Positions 18,900 to 27,488 of a stretch of 64,000 bases of DNA are shown here, in pieces. Position 1 is the stretch's first letter; each line of letters opens with the position of its first letter. The stretch spans positions 620,001 to 684,000 of the forward strand of contig NZ_JAAFYS010000002.1 in the NCBI RefSeq assembly GCF_012070395.1. The letters run 5' to 3'. The DNA comes from Pseudoroseicyclus tamaricis (GTDB lineage Bacteria > Pseudomonadota > Alphaproteobacteria > Rhodobacterales > Rhodobacteraceae). A program made the translations under genes and the position numbers. The notes under the pieces are model-generated. The model ran no database searches. It worked only from the letters and a program-made list of their open reading frames with translations, and was not told where the DNA came from.

Positions 18900-20320
18900 C
18901 CCGCGCCCTCGCAGGTGGTGCCGCGGCCGAGGTAGCGGGCCACCATGTCCCGCCCCTCCAGAGAGACGACGCTGCGTGCCCGGGCGCCGGCCGCCGGGCC
19001 CTCTGCGCCGCCGGAGGCGAAGCCGGCCGCCGCGGCCTCCGCCGCTGCCGCAGCCTCCACCTCCGGCGGCAGCTCGATGCGGATGCGGTTGCCGTCCGGC
19101 GAGGCCTGCCCGCCGAGGAGGATGGTCTCACCCGTCTCGGCCGCGAGACCCGCGAAGTCCGCGTCCTCCTGAAGGTCCTGCGAGCCGAGGCCGGCCATGT
19201 TGCTCTCGCCCCGGCCCGATTGCAGCGCGGCGCCGACGGGGACGCGGCCGGCGAATTGCAGATCCTCGCTGTCCATCCGCCGGGGCTCGTCCTCTCCGCC
19301 GCCGCCCGTCAGGCCGGGGTCGGAGGACGCGGCGGCCTCGCCGCTCGGCGCGTTCGGATCGGAGCGGAGCTCATCCTCGCCGCGGCCGACATAGCGCTCG
19401 GCCATGTCCGGCGGGCGGTCATACATGCCGGGGGGCCGGTCGGCCTCCTGCTCGGCCCGGGCAGCGCGGGCGGCCTCCTGCCGCGCTTCCTCCTCCAGCC
19501 GGTCGCCGAGGCCGGCGAGCCGCTCCCCCGCGCCCTCGCCCAGCCAGTCCGGCTGGTCCTCGCCATAGGCGCGGGCGGCGTGCTCCAGAAGGTCCTCCGC
19601 CTCGGCAGAGCTGATCTCGCCGCCGCCGGCGCGCGCCTGCTCCAGCCGGTCCTCGATGGCGCGGGCGACGGCCTCCAGATAGGCGTCGCCCGTCTCCTCG
19701 GCATCGGCCGCCATCCGCTCCGCCGCCGCCTGCAGCGCGGCCTCCGGGTCCTCCGGCTCCGCCTCCTCCAGCGGGCGGGGCGCGGCGGCGGGGGCCGGCG
19801 CGGCGCCCTGCCGGAGGCCGAGGCTCAGGCCGACGGCGAGGAGGAGGACGGCGGCGACCGCCGCGAGGACGATGACGGGGCGCGGGAAGAGCGGTTCGAT
19901 CCGGGACGTGTCGAGGCTGCGGGCGCGGGGCGCGAGGTGCTCGAGCAGCACCTGTCCCACCGGGCCCGGCGTCTCCTCGCGGCCGGCGACGTCGATGGCG
20001 GTGCCGTAGGCCTCCCCGAAGCCGGCGCGCCGGTCGATGCGGAAGGCGAGCGCCGCGCCTGCCGGGCGCCGACGCCAGAGGACGAGCGCCACGGCAGCAC
20101 CGACGAGCAGCGACGCCACCGCCGCGAAAGGGACGACGGGGGGCAGCGTGGCGCCAACAAGGGCCGCGATTTCCGCCGCCCCGATCACCGCCAGCCCGGC
20201 GATGAGCCCGGCCAGCACGGCGGCCAGCGTGTCGCGCAGCCGCGAGCGGCGGGAGACGCGGCGCATGGGCTCAAAGAGCGCCTCCCGGGCGCCGCCCGCC
20301 GGCTCCACCGCCGCGCTCAT
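18893..20320 (-). CDS. Membrane protein with long acidic/Ala-rich periplasmic region (DUF4175-like N-terminus)
   Basis: A 475-residue protein. Two hydrophobic helices lie in the first 90 residues (LAAVLAGLIAGLAVIGAAEI and a VVPFAAVASLL segment), and another near 155 (VIVLAAVAAVLLLAVGLSL). The rest is a long Ala/Glu/Arg-rich, probably coiled-coil segment and a C-terminal beta-rich tail ending in TTCEGAGC. The layout resembles DUF4175-type proteins that accompany MoxR-DUF58-VWA operons, but I cannot name the family firmly. The start is ATG 20320, overlapping the upstream stop (ATGA); the end overlaps the VWA gene by 7 bp. Confidence 0.75.
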   Translation of the reverse strand: MSAAVEPAGGAREALFEPMRRVSRRSRLRDTLAAVLAGLIAGLAVIGAAEIAALVGATLPPVVPFAAVASLLVGAAVALVLWRRRPAGAALAFRIDRRAGFGEAYGTAIDVAGREETPGPVGQVLLEHLAPRARSLDTSRIEPLFPRPVIVLAAVAAVLLLAVGLSLGLRQGAAPAPAAAPRPLEEAEPEDPEAALQAAAERMAADAEETGDAYLEAVARAIEDRLEQARAGGGEISSAEAEDLLEHAARAYGEDQPDWLGEGAGERLAGLGDRLEEEARQEAARAARAEQEADRPPGMYDRPPDMAERYVGRGEDELRSDPNAPSGEAAASSDPGLTGGGGEDEPRRMDSEDLQFAGRVPVGAALQSGRGESNMAGLGSQDLQEDADFAGLAAETGETILLGGQASPDGNRIRIELPPEVEAAAAAEAAAAGFASGGAEGPAAGARARSVVSLEGRDMVARYLGRGTTCEGAGC

Positions 20321-20931
20321 GAGACGGCCGGCGAGAGGAGGCGGACGAGGGGGCGCAGCACGTCGGCGACGCCGCTGCTCTGCAGGAGCCAGAAGAGCGC
20401 GACGAGCGCCACGCCGACGATCTGATTGCGGCGGGCGATGGCGTGGTAGCCCTGAGGCCAGACGGCCAGCAGCAGGTAGCCGCCGGGGAGCGGCGGGATG
20501 GGCAGCAGGCCGAGCAGGGCGATCCATGCCGCCAGCTCGGACGTCGTCAGCAGCCAGGAGTTCAGGCCGGCGGAGAGGCCGGGGGAGAAGGTGCCGAGCA
20601 CCAGCGGCCGCAGCGCCCAGGCGAGGACGCCGAGGGCCAGCATCGCGGCCAGCGCCCCGGCGACGCAGACCAGCAGGCCCGCCCTGCCCCCTCGGAGTTC
20701 GGCGGGGTCCACGTCCACCGGCTTCACCCAGCCGGCGCGGCCGAGCACCGCGGCGAGAATGGCCCAGATCGGCACCTGCGCGACGGGGTTCAGCGTGACG
20801 CGCCCGTCCTTCTTCGGCCCGTCATCCCCGAGGATGCGCGCGAGACTGGCGAAGGCGGCGCCATGGGCCGTCAGCAGCACGAACGCGGCCGCGGCCCTGA
20901 GCAACATCTGCCAGACGGATATGTCCCTCAT
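20317..20931 (-). CDS. M50 (site-2 protease)-like membrane protein lacking the HExxH active site
   Basis: A 204-residue, multi-helix protein with the layout of M50 intramembrane proteases. The segment GRVTLNPVAQVP matches the conserved GRxTLNPxxHxD block that follows the first catalytic helix, and LPIPPLPGGYLL matches the NxxPxPPLDGG block. The expected HExxH is replaced by TAHGAAF, and the LDG aspartate is a proline (LPG). The zinc site therefore appears lost and the protein is probably a non-proteolytic homologue. ATG 20931 is preferred because it begins the first helix 20 bp after the upstream stop; ATG 20982 would overlap that gene by 29 bp. Its stop overlaps the next start. Confidence 0.75.
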   Translation of the reverse strand: MRDISVWQMLLRAAAAFVLLTAHGAAFASLARILGDDGPKKDGRVTLNPVAQVPIWAILAAVLGRAGWVKPVDVDPAELRGGRAGLLVCVAGALAAMLALGVLAWALRPLVLGTFSPGLSAGLNSWLLTTSELAAWIALLGLLPIPPLPGGYLLLAVWPQGYHAIARRNQIVGVALVALFWLLQSSGVADVLRPLVRLLSPAVS

Positions 20932-20953
20932 GATCGCCGCCGCGCCCGCAAGG

Positions 20954-21802
20954 TCAGCCGCCGTCCGGCCGCGCGAGATCATGCGCGACGAGCATGGCCT
21001 CGATGGTGCCGTCGGCCTGCAGCGCCGCGATGGCGTCGCTCAGCGTCGTGTTCAGGAAGCTGTCCTGCGCGCGCGTGGCGATGCCGACATCGACGCTGCG
21101 CACCTGGAAGGGCATCTGCGGCAGGATGTGGTAGCCGGCGGCCTCCGGGTCCCCGCCCGTGGCATTCAGCAGGCCGGGCAGCCACATCATGCCGGCGGTA
21201 TTGCTGCCGTCCTCTATCCGCTCCAGCACCAGGGCGTTGTCGTAATAGGGCACGCGCGTCCAGTCGGCGCGCTGGGCGGAGAGGAAGTTGATGAGCTGCG
21301 CATCGCCCGGCGCCATCATGCGCGTGCCGATGCGGGTGTCGCCGGGCAGATCGCCGATCTCGTCGGCGTCCTCGTCGCGGCTGAAGATGACCGTCTCGGC
21401 GCTGAGATAGGGCCGGCTGACCGTGACCCATTCGGGGTTCCGGTCATTGACCAGAAAGCCCATGAACGCATCGCAGTACTGGACGAACATGTAGAAGATC
21501 TGATCGACCGTCAGCGGGATGCGGTAGTCGTACTCGGACTGGATGGTCTGCAGGTCGCCGCGGCTGATCTCGAAGAAATCCACCTCCGCCAGCAGCGCCA
21601 TGCCGAGCGTCTCGGCCAGCTCGCGCTCGAACCCGGCCATCATCCCGAAGGGATTGTAGCAGAAGGTGATCTTGTTGCCGTCGTTGCGCAGGCGGTCCTG
21701 ATAGATATCGCGGCTGATGATCCCTTCCTGCGCCGCGGCGGCGGTGGAGAGAGCCATACCGGCGACAGACGCCGCCGCGAGGGCGCGCTGGATCGGTCGC
21801 AT
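20954..21802 (-). CDS. MxaJ/XoxJ-like periplasmic protein associated with the quinoprotein dehydrogenase
   Basis: A 282-residue periplasmic protein with a signal peptide (cleavage after STAAAA, near residue 24) and the two-lobed binding-protein fold. ITFCYNPFGMMAGFERELAE marks the start of lobe one, and VDVGIATR lies in the return segment. Proteins of this type directly follow xoxF/mxaF genes and are thought to help activate the apo-dehydrogenase. Here it is the first gene after the dehydrogenase, separated by two tandem hairpins. The name is based on position plus fold and not on a residue-level signature. Confidence 0.8.
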   Translation of the reverse strand: MRPIQRALAAASVAGMALSTAAAAQEGIISRDIYQDRLRNDGNKITFCYNPFGMMAGFERELAETLGMALLAEVDFFEISRGDLQTIQSEYDYRIPLTVDQIFYMFVQYCDAFMGFLVNDRNPEWVTVSRPYLSAETVIFSRDEDADEIGDLPGDTRIGTRMMAPGDAQLINFLSAQRADWTRVPYYDNALVLERIEDGSNTAGMMWLPGLLNATGGDPEAAGYHILPQMPFQVRSVDVGIATRAQDSFLNTTLSDAIAALQADGTIEAMLVAHDLARPDGG

Positions 21803-21846
21803 ACGTGTACCCCTTGTCGCCCGCGCCCGGCGGGCCTGAGCGCCGC

Positions 21847-21865
21847 GCCGGCCCCCAGGGCCGGC
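21847..21865. terminator. Second of two tandem hairpins after the PQQ dehydrogenase gene
   Basis: Perfect 8-bp arms GCCGGCCC (21847-21854) and GGGCCGGC (21858-21865) around a CCA loop. It lies between the dehydrogenase stop and the MxaJ-like start on the minus strand. No U-tract follows, so it more likely stabilises or attenuates the message than terminates it fully. Confidence 0.45.
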
Positions 21866-21885
21866 ACGGCGGAGACAGGAAGGCC

Positions 21886-21909
21886 CCGGCGGACAGATGC
21901 GTCCGCCGG
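21886..21909. terminator. First of two tandem hairpins after the PQQ dehydrogenase gene
   Basis: Perfect 9-bp arms CCGGCGGAC (21886-21894) and GTCCGCCGG (21901-21909) with an AGATGC loop, beginning 19 bp after the dehydrogenase stop on the minus strand. A pyrimidine-rich stretch (CCTTCCTGTC) follows in the transcript. Partial termination here would give much more dehydrogenase than downstream maturation proteins, which makes biological sense. Confidence 0.55.
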
Positions 21910-21927
21910 AGCCTCGCGTTCAGAGGG

Positions 21928-23664
21928 TCACTCGCCTTCCGGCAGGGCGAAGACGTAGACCGCGTTGCCGGTGGTCGGCAGGTCCAGCGTCTCCCCGACG
22001 AGGGAGGCGAAGCTCGCGCCGTAGCTCGGGCCGCCCGAGGGGATGGCCACGTACTGGCGACCGTCGACCTCGTAGGTCACCGGGTGACCGGAGGCCGCGG
22101 CCGCCAGCTTGGTCGACCAGAGCATCTCGCCCGTGGAGCTGTCGAGCGCCTTGAAGACCCGGTCGACGCCGCCGGCGAAGAGCACGCCGCTGTCGGTGGA
22201 CATCAGCGGGGCGTAGATCGGCAGGGGCTGCTCGTAGCTCCAGGCCGTCTCGCCCGTGGCAATGTTGATGGCGTCGATCCGGCCGACGTTGTCCTTGCCT
22301 TCCGGCAGAACGGAGGTGGTGTCGGTGTTGTAGACGTCGAGCGCGCCGAACTCCTGATCCGTGGCCGACGCTTCGTAGCAGGCGTTGGACAGCGTGATGA
22401 AGAAGAGGTTGGAGTTCGGATCGTAGCTCGACGGGCTCCAGTCGCGGCCGCCGAGGTAGGTCGGGCAGTGGTAGACCGTCTCGCCGACCGTGCTGAGGAC
22501 GGCGTCCTCGTTGACGGTGACAATGCCTTCTTCGTCGACCGACTCGATCATGTTCTGCTCGACGGTGGAGCGGGCGTAGATGAAGTCACCCGATTCCGCA
22601 TCGAACTGCCACATGACGCCGGTCTTGCAGGGGATGCCGGTCAGCACGCGCTGCATCTCGTCCGTCGCGCCGTCGCCGATGGCGAGCATGCCCTCCATCG
22701 ACTCGCTCGGCGTGGCGGTGATGTCCGCCGTGATCATCTCGAACGTGCATTCCTGGTCCCAGTTGTCGCGGGGCAGGGTCTGGTGGCGCCAGACGATCTC
22801 GCCCGTTTCGGGACGGACCGCAAAGCGGGTGTTGGTGCCGTAGAGGGTGCCGCCCGGCGTGCCGCGCTGCGCCTCGGAGGCGGGGCCGGCACCGGAGGAG
22901 CCGTAGAACACGAGGTCGAGCTCGGGGTCATAGGTGATCTGGCCCCAGACGCCGGTCATCCAGCGCGACTCGTAGTCGTTGCCCCAGGTCTCGTCGCCTT
23001 CCTCGCCGGGGCGCGGAATGAACTCGTTGCGCCACAGCTCTTCGCCGGTCTCGCTGTCATGGCCGGTGATGAAGCAGCCGAAGGGCGAGAACTGGCAGGT
23101 GGAGCCGAGGACGACGACGCCATTGGCGACGATCGGGCCGGAGGTGTTCGAGACCATCTCGGTCCCCTGCCCGCGGTCGATCTCCCAGGCGAGCTGGCCG
23201 CTGTCGAGATCGAGCGCCACGAGGTGGTTGTCCCACGTCGCCATGTAGAGCTTGTCTTCGTAGATCGAGATGCCGCGCTTGCGGTCGCCCAGCGAGTTGA
23301 GCAGCATCGTGTCGCCGACGGCGCGGCGGTATTCCCAGATCAGGTCGCCGGTGACGGCGTCGATGGCCTGGATGACGTCGCCCGGGTTGGGCATGTACAT
23401 CACGCCGTCATAGATGATCGGCGAGCCCTGCATCGGCCCCGGCTCGAGGCCGCGGGCCCAGACGAGCTGCAGGTCGTCGACGTTCTCGGGCGTGATCTGC
23501 GTCAGCGGGCTGTGACGGTAGTTGTTCTGGGCCCGGCCATAGGTGAGCCAGTCGGCCGGGTCGGGGTTGGCAAGCATCTCGTCCGTGACGGGCGCGACCT
23601 GCGCCATGGCGGCGCCACCGGCGGCCATCATGACGGATGTCAGCAATACAGAACGCAGCTTCAT
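21928..23664 (-). CDS. PQQ-dependent alcohol/sugar dehydrogenase, sorbose/sorbosone dehydrogenase-like
   Basis: A 578-residue periplasmic quinoprotein with a signal peptide (cleavage AMA/Q near residue 22) and an eight-bladed propeller with tryptophan-docking repeats. The catalytic segment is [10 protein letters not shown], with the base Asp303 and an acidic Glu305 two residues on. Lanthanide enzymes of the XoxF/ExaF type carry Asp at that +2 position and calcium enzymes Ala/Ser, so Glu is notable. The vicinal Cys-Cys of methanol dehydrogenases is absent where expected ([11 protein letters not shown]). Overall sequence and length closely resemble, from memory, the Ketogulonicigenium L-sorbose/L-sorbosone dehydrogenase. 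A GGAGGAGAG ribosome-binding site supports ATG 23664. Electrons should pass to the cytochrome c encoded just upstream; the substrate is not proven. Confidence 0.92.
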   Translation of the reverse strand: MKLRSVLLTSVMMAAGGAAMAQVAPVTDEMLANPDPADWLTYGRAQNNYRHSPLTQITPENVDDLQLVWARGLEPGPMQGSPIIYDGVMYMPNPGDVIQAIDAVTGDLIWEYRRAVGDTMLLNSLGDRKRGISIYEDKLYMATWDNHLVALDLDSGQLAWEIDRGQGTEMVSNTSGPIVANGVVVLGSTCQFSPFGCFITGHDSETGEELWRNEFIPRPGEEGDETWGNDYESRWMTGVWGQITYDPELDLVFYGSSGAGPASEAQRGTPGGTLYGTNTRFAVRPETGEIVWRHQTLPRDNWDQECTFEMITADITATPSESMEGMLAIGDGATDEMQRVLTGIPCKTGVMWQFDAESGDFIYARSTVEQNMIESVDEEGIVTVNEDAVLSTVGETVYHCPTYLGGRDWSPSSYDPNSNLFFITLSNACYEASATDQEFGALDVYNTDTTSVLPEGKDNVGRIDAINIATGETAWSYEQPLPIYAPLMSTDSGVLFAGGVDRVFKALDSSTGEMLWSTKLAAAASGHPVTYEVDGRQYVAIPSGGPSYGASFASLVGETLDLPTTGNAVYVFALPEGE

Positions 23665-23694
23665 TGGATCTCTCCTCCCATTTACGTTTTCTTC

Positions 23695-23724
23695 GCGCGG
23701 CCGCCTCCTCAAGCCCGGCCGCGC
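23695..23724. repeat. Hairpin between cytochrome c and dehydrogenase genes
   Basis: Perfect 9-bp arms GCGCGGCCG (23695-23703) and CGGCCGCGC (23716-23724) around a 12-base loop, in the 109-bp gap between the cytochrome stop and the dehydrogenase start. No U-tract follows on the minus strand. It could be an mRNA processing or stability element protecting the dehydrogenase message, or a weak attenuator with a separate dehydrogenase promoter downstream. Confidence 0.5.
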
Positions 23725-23773
23725 AATCTCTCCGGCGGCGGCAACGGCCCCTCGGGGGCCGGCCGCGGGCCGG

Positions 23774-24304
23774 TCACTCCTCCGGCTTGTGCGTGATGAT
23801 GATCGTGTCGAGCACGTCGTAATCGGCCGGGAGTTCCATGTCGCCCGCGGGCGCGCCGTGCAGCGACAGCACGAAGGCGGTGACGTCGGCATATTGCTCG
23901 GACGTCAGCGAGTTCGGCTGCCCCTTGGGCATCTGGTAATGGATGTAGTCGTAGTAGGCGCTGAGCGGGACGTCGAAGTACTTGTCGTCCAGCACGTTGC
24001 CGATGATGCCGGGGCCGCCGGGCGTGCCGCGTCCGCGGACACCGTGGCAGGCGTTGCAGGACTGCCCGTAGATGGAGCGGCCGGCCAGCGCCTGCTCCTC
24101 GGTGTAGATGCCGTCCCAGATGGTCATCTCGGTGGCCTCTTCCTCCCCGGCGTCAGCCTCGGCGCGGGCGGCCTCCTGCGCGGCCTCGATCGCGGCGCGC
24201 TCCTCGTCCGTCATCTCGCTGAACGCCCAGCCGCTCCCACCGGCCGTCATGACGATCGTCGCCGCCGTGATGGCCGCCGCCACTCGTCTGTTTCGCTTGG
24301 TCAT
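23774..24304 (-). CDS. Class I cytochrome c, electron acceptor of the quinoprotein dehydrogenase
   Basis: A 176-residue periplasmic c-type cytochrome. It has a basic start and hydrophobic signal ([16 protein letters not shown]), then an Ala/Glu-rich linker (residues about 35-60), then one haem motif CNACH at 83-87. The sixth ligand is probably Met125 in YQMPKGQP. The start was placed at ATG 24304 because it directly precedes the signal peptide; the frame opens further upstream. It is the first gene of the minus-strand locus and the usual partner of PQQ dehydrogenases (cytochrome cL/XoxG role). The acidic linker is longer than in typical cytochromes cL. Confidence 0.92.
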   Translation of the reverse strand: MTKRNRRVAAAITAATIVMTAGGSGWAFSEMTDEERAAIEAAQEAARAEADAGEEEATEMTIWDGIYTEEQALAGRSIYGQSCNACHGVRGRGTPGGPGIIGNVLDDKYFDVPLSAYYDYIHYQMPKGQPNSLTSEQYADVTAFVLSLHGAPAGDMELPADYDVLDTIIITHKPEE

Positions 24305-24550
24305 GATGCCTACAGCTCGCTTTTTCGTATCGGTTTCTCCTGTTCCATTCCTTTTCGGCCCGTCCCGCAAGCTTTGGGAGCCGCACTTCCTTTATGTGAA
24401 CCATTGGAAGTCCCAATACCCTTGAAAGCACAGGGCAATCCGGGACGCTCCGCCCGTTCGCGGGTGCCGGACTGCCCCCTTCAACCGGGCGGTCGCATCG
24501 CCGTTAGGTTTCCGCTAGGTGGGATCTTGAACATCCTGCCATCTGTAAGA

Positions 24551-25693
24551 GTGCCCTTTTACGTGAAAACCTACGAACACGCCCTGGCCGCCTTCAAAGA
24601 GAGCCGGTTCGAAGAAATCATCGACGGCGTCATAGAGTACCTCGGCCCGCAGGCCGGGCAGCTCTCGGGCCGGCCCGATCTGATCAAGCTGTGCGACCTC
24701 GCGCTGCGCTCGGGCTTCATGCGCGAGGGGTTCGAGGTGCAGGACAGGGGCAAGATCGAGGCGCTGCTGGATATCGCCGGGCTCCTCGCCCCGCTCTCCC
24801 ACTTCCGCGCCGCGCTCGCCTTCGAGGATGGCGACCGGAAGGCGGGGTGGATGTACCTCGCCAATGCCTCCCCCTACTCGCAGGAGCTGCACGCCTTCCC
24901 GTCGCTGGGGCTCAACAGTGCCGCGCGCACCCCGCACTGGCCGGAGCTGGCGCGCGGCAAGCACTGCACCTTCGGCGACCCAGTGATCGAGACGCTGGGC
25001 GACGGGCGGGAGGCGAGATATGCCATCGTCTTCTCGGCGGACAGCACCTACCTCAAGCGGTTCCTGTCCCTGTCGCTGGCGTCGATCCGGGCGAAATGCC
25101 GGGACTATCTCGCGGTGTATCACGTCATCTCGCCCGACGAGGAGGCCATGGCCCTGATGCGCGCCGAGGCCGGCGACGACGTCATCTTCTACATCGAGAA
25201 CGCCCCGCAACGCCCTGACGACAAGGCTTATTTCGCCTCGGCCCGTTTCTTCGCGGCGCGGCGGGTAGTCTCCACCCTCAAGATCCCGGCCTTCATCCTC
25301 GACATCGACATGCGCTGCGAGAAGAACTTCGGCGACATGATGGAGGCCCGCTACTTCCGCCCGAGGAAGACGCAGCTGCGCATCATGTCCGGGCTGAACC
25401 TGCCGTGGCACAAGATGGTGGCCAACTGCGTCTACTCGCCGGCCACGCCGGCCTCGGAGGCGTTTCTCACCCTGGTCTGCGAATACCTGAGCTACCACTT
25501 CAGCCGCAGCTACGGTGAGCCGCTCTGGTGGATCGACCAGAACGCCCTGTTCTTCGCGCACATGAAACGGCCGGAGACGGAGTTCAAGAACATCCCCGGC
25601 GCGGCGGTGCGGGAATACGTGACCTATCCCAAGCTCTTCGAGGACAAGGACGAGGTCTTCGGCCGAGCCAGGGCCGACGCCGGGGCCGACTAG
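24551..25693 (+). CDS. Putative glycosyltransferase (GT-A fold, DxD-like)
   Basis: A protein of about 380 residues. The C-terminal half has a nucleotide-sugar-transferase pattern: AIVFSADSTYLKRFLSLSLAS opens a Rossmann-like region, and ILDIDMRCEKN supplies a DxD-like metal motif after the AFI strand. The first 150 residues are helical and may hold tetratricopeptide-like repeats. The start is uncertain: GTG 24551 and GTG 24563 both follow a weak AAGAG; an in-frame TTG lies at 24526. It is transcribed away from the cytochrome gene and its stop overlaps the convergent flippase stop by three bases. The acceptor is unknown. Confidence 0.6.
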   Translation: MPFYVKTYEHALAAFKESRFEEIIDGVIEYLGPQAGQLSGRPDLIKLCDLALRSGFMREGFEVQDRGKIEALLDIAGLLAPLSHFRAALAFEDGDRKAGWMYLANASPYSQELHAFPSLGLNSAARTPHWPELARGKHCTFGDPVIETLGDGREARYAIVFSADSTYLKRFLSLSLASIRAKCRDYLAVYHVISPDEEAMALMRAEAGDDVIFYIENAPQRPDDKAYFASARFFAARRVVSTLKIPAFILDIDMRCEKNFGDMMEARYFRPRKTQLRIMSGLNLPWHKMVANCVYSPATPASEAFLTLVCEYLSYHFSRSYGEPLWWIDQNALFFAHMKRPETEFKNIPGAAVREYVTYPKLFEDKDEVFGRARADAGAD

Positions 25694-26646
25694 GTCTCGC
25701 CCTCGGCAGGGTCGTCGGCCCGACGTCTCGGCGCGGGCGCCATCAGCACCACCACGCCGGGCAGCGAGGCGACGAGGATCACCAGCCCCATGGCGACGGA
25801 GGCCGCGATACCCGCCTCGGCGCTGGCGCCCAGCACCGGCCAGAGCGCGGCAGCCGCGCCCTCCCGCACGCCCCAGCCGGCGACGGAGATGGGGATCACC
25901 ATGGTGGCAAGGATCAGCGGCAGGATTGTCACGATGGCCAGCGGCGGCAGCATCGTCCCCGTCGCGGCGGCGCAGAGCGCGAAGGCGCCGAGGTTGCAGG
26001 CGACGATGGCGAGGCTGAAGCCCGCCTGACGCGGCCAGGCCCGGCGCGAGAGCACCGCCGCCCGCACCCCGCCGAGGAAGCCGCCCACCGCGCGCCCCAC
26101 GCGCCCGCCGAGCCAGGCGAGGAGGATGAGGAGGAGCGCGATCCCCACGATGCCGCCGGCGATGCCCAGCGCCAGAGGCGGCACCCAGTCGGGCCAGCGC
26201 CCGGCCCCGCCCGTCAGGCCGACCACCGAGAGCCCGGCCAGCAGCACGGCGAAGAGCGTCACCTGCCCGACCATCCGGTCGATGACGACCGCCTGCCCCG
26301 CCTTCACCAGCCCCACGCCCTCGCGCGCCCTCACGGCGCGGCCGGCATCGCCGAGCACGCCGGCGGGCAGCGTCATGTTGAGGAACTGCGACAGGAAGTA
26401 CTCCCGCAACGCCCGGCCCCGCGCGATGGGCTGGCCGAGGCCCGCTGCCGTGAGCCGCCAGCGCAGGGCCGAAAGCGTGTTCTGCGCAAGGATCGCGCCC
26501 AGCGCGAGGGCGAGGAGGAGCGGGTCGGCCGCGCGCAGGAGGCTCAGCACCTCCGGCCCGTCCGTCGCCTGCCAGAGCCAGACCAGAAGCGCGACGGGCA
26601 GCAGGAGGCGCAGGATGCGGCCGAGACGTTGCAAGGAGGGTGCCAT
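25690..26646 (-). CDS. AglD/MprF-type membrane flippase-like protein (UPF0104 family)
   Basis: A 318-residue protein with about eight membrane helices, of the lysylphosphatidylglycerol-synthase transmembrane/UPF0104 family. Recognisable segments are ALRWRLTAAGLG after the second helix, FLSQFLNMTLPAGVLGDAGR in the middle and PISVAGWGVREGA near the end. Members flip or help assemble lipid-linked sugars or aminoacylated lipids. The start is ATG 26646, in front of the first helix; the longer open frame has a proline-rich non-family N-terminus and overlaps the divergent gene. It is convergent with the putative glycosyltransferase, which could provide a lipid-linked substrate. Confidence 0.82.
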   Translation of the reverse strand: MAPSLQRLGRILRLLLPVALLVWLWQATDGPEVLSLLRAADPLLLALALGAILAQNTLSALRWRLTAAGLGQPIARGRALREYFLSQFLNMTLPAGVLGDAGRAVRAREGVGLVKAGQAVVIDRMVGQVTLFAVLLAGLSVVGLTGGAGRWPDWVPPLALGIAGGIVGIALLLILLAWLGGRVGRAVGGFLGGVRAAVLSRRAWPRQAGFSLAIVACNLGAFALCAAATGTMLPPLAIVTILPLILATMVIPISVAGWGVREGAAAALWPVLGASAEAGIAASVAMGLVILVASLPGVVVLMAPAPRRRADDPAEGET

Positions 26647-26732
26647 TCCCGGCACTATCGGCGCGGGCGTCGCCGGGGCAAGCGCAATCCGCCGGGTCCC
26701 GGGCGCGCCCGGCAACGAGGGAGGCCCCCCGC

Positions 26733-27488
26733 GTGACGGCAGCAGCAACGGCAGAGCCGGCGGCCCTCCGGGCCGTCTCGTGGAACGTCCATCGCGGGCG
26801 CGGCGGCGACGGGCGGGTCGACCCGGCCCGCATCCTGCACACGCTGGCGGAGGAGGTCTGCCCGAAAGGCGGCGCCGACATCCTCGGGCTGCAGGAGGCG
26901 GACGACGAGGTGCCGCCTCACGCGCGCATCCTCGACATCCAAGCCATCGAGGCGGCGACGGGCCTGCGCTCCGTCCATGACAGGCCGGGGCTGCGCTGGG
27001 GGGCGCAGAGCGACGGGTTTCTCGGCGCGATCCTGTTCCTGCCGCCAGGCTGGCAGATCACCCATGCCGACGTCATCGACCTCCCCGGCCATTGCCACCG
27101 CGGCGCCATCTCGGTGGAGGCGGAGACGCCGCACGGCCCCCTGCGCCTCCTCTGCACGCATCTGTCGCTGGGCCAGCCCCTGCGGATCGTGCAGGTGCGC
27201 ACGCTGGTGCAGTACATCTTCCGCCGCCCTTCCATGCCGAGCGTGCTGATGGGCGATCTCAACGAATGGCGCCCCTGGGGCGGGCTGGCCTTCTCCCCGC
27301 GCGTCACGGGGTGCCGCCTCTCCGGCCCCTGCAAGCCGAGCTTCCCGGTCGGCCGCCCGATCCTGCCGCTCGACCGCATCCTCTGCGACATGCCGGGCGC
27401 TGTCAGCGGCTTCACGGTGCTCGACGGCCCCGGCATCCGCGCCGCCTCCGACCATCGGCCCGTCCGTGCCCTCGTCGCGCCGTTCTAG
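26733..27488 (+). CDS. Endonuclease/exonuclease/phosphatase (EEP) family hydrolase
   Basis: A 251-residue EEP-fold protein. Visible active-site blocks are VSWNVHRG (Asn metal region), LGLQEAD (catalytic Glu), CTHLSLG, MGDLNEW (catalytic Asp/Asn) and the terminal ASDHRPV (catalytic His). The family includes nucleases, inositol phosphatases and sphingomyelinase-type phosphodiesterases. No signal peptide is seen with the GTG 26733 start, which is supported by GGAGG 9 bp upstream. Its neighbours (flippase, CDP-alcohol phosphatidyltransferase) favour a phospholipid or phosphodiester substrate over DNA, but this is inference. The stop overlaps the convergent cytochrome b561 stop. Confidence 0.88.
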   Translation: MTAAATAEPAALRAVSWNVHRGRGGDGRVDPARILHTLAEEVCPKGGADILGLQEADDEVPPHARILDIQAIEAATGLRSVHDRPGLRWGAQSDGFLGAILFLPPGWQITHADVIDLPGHCHRGAISVEAETPHGPLRLLCTHLSLGQPLRIVQVRTLVQYIFRRPSMPSVLMGDLNEWRPWGGLAFSPRVTGCRLSGPCKPSFPVGRPILPLDRILCDMPGAVSGFTVLDGPGIRAASDHRPVRALVAPF

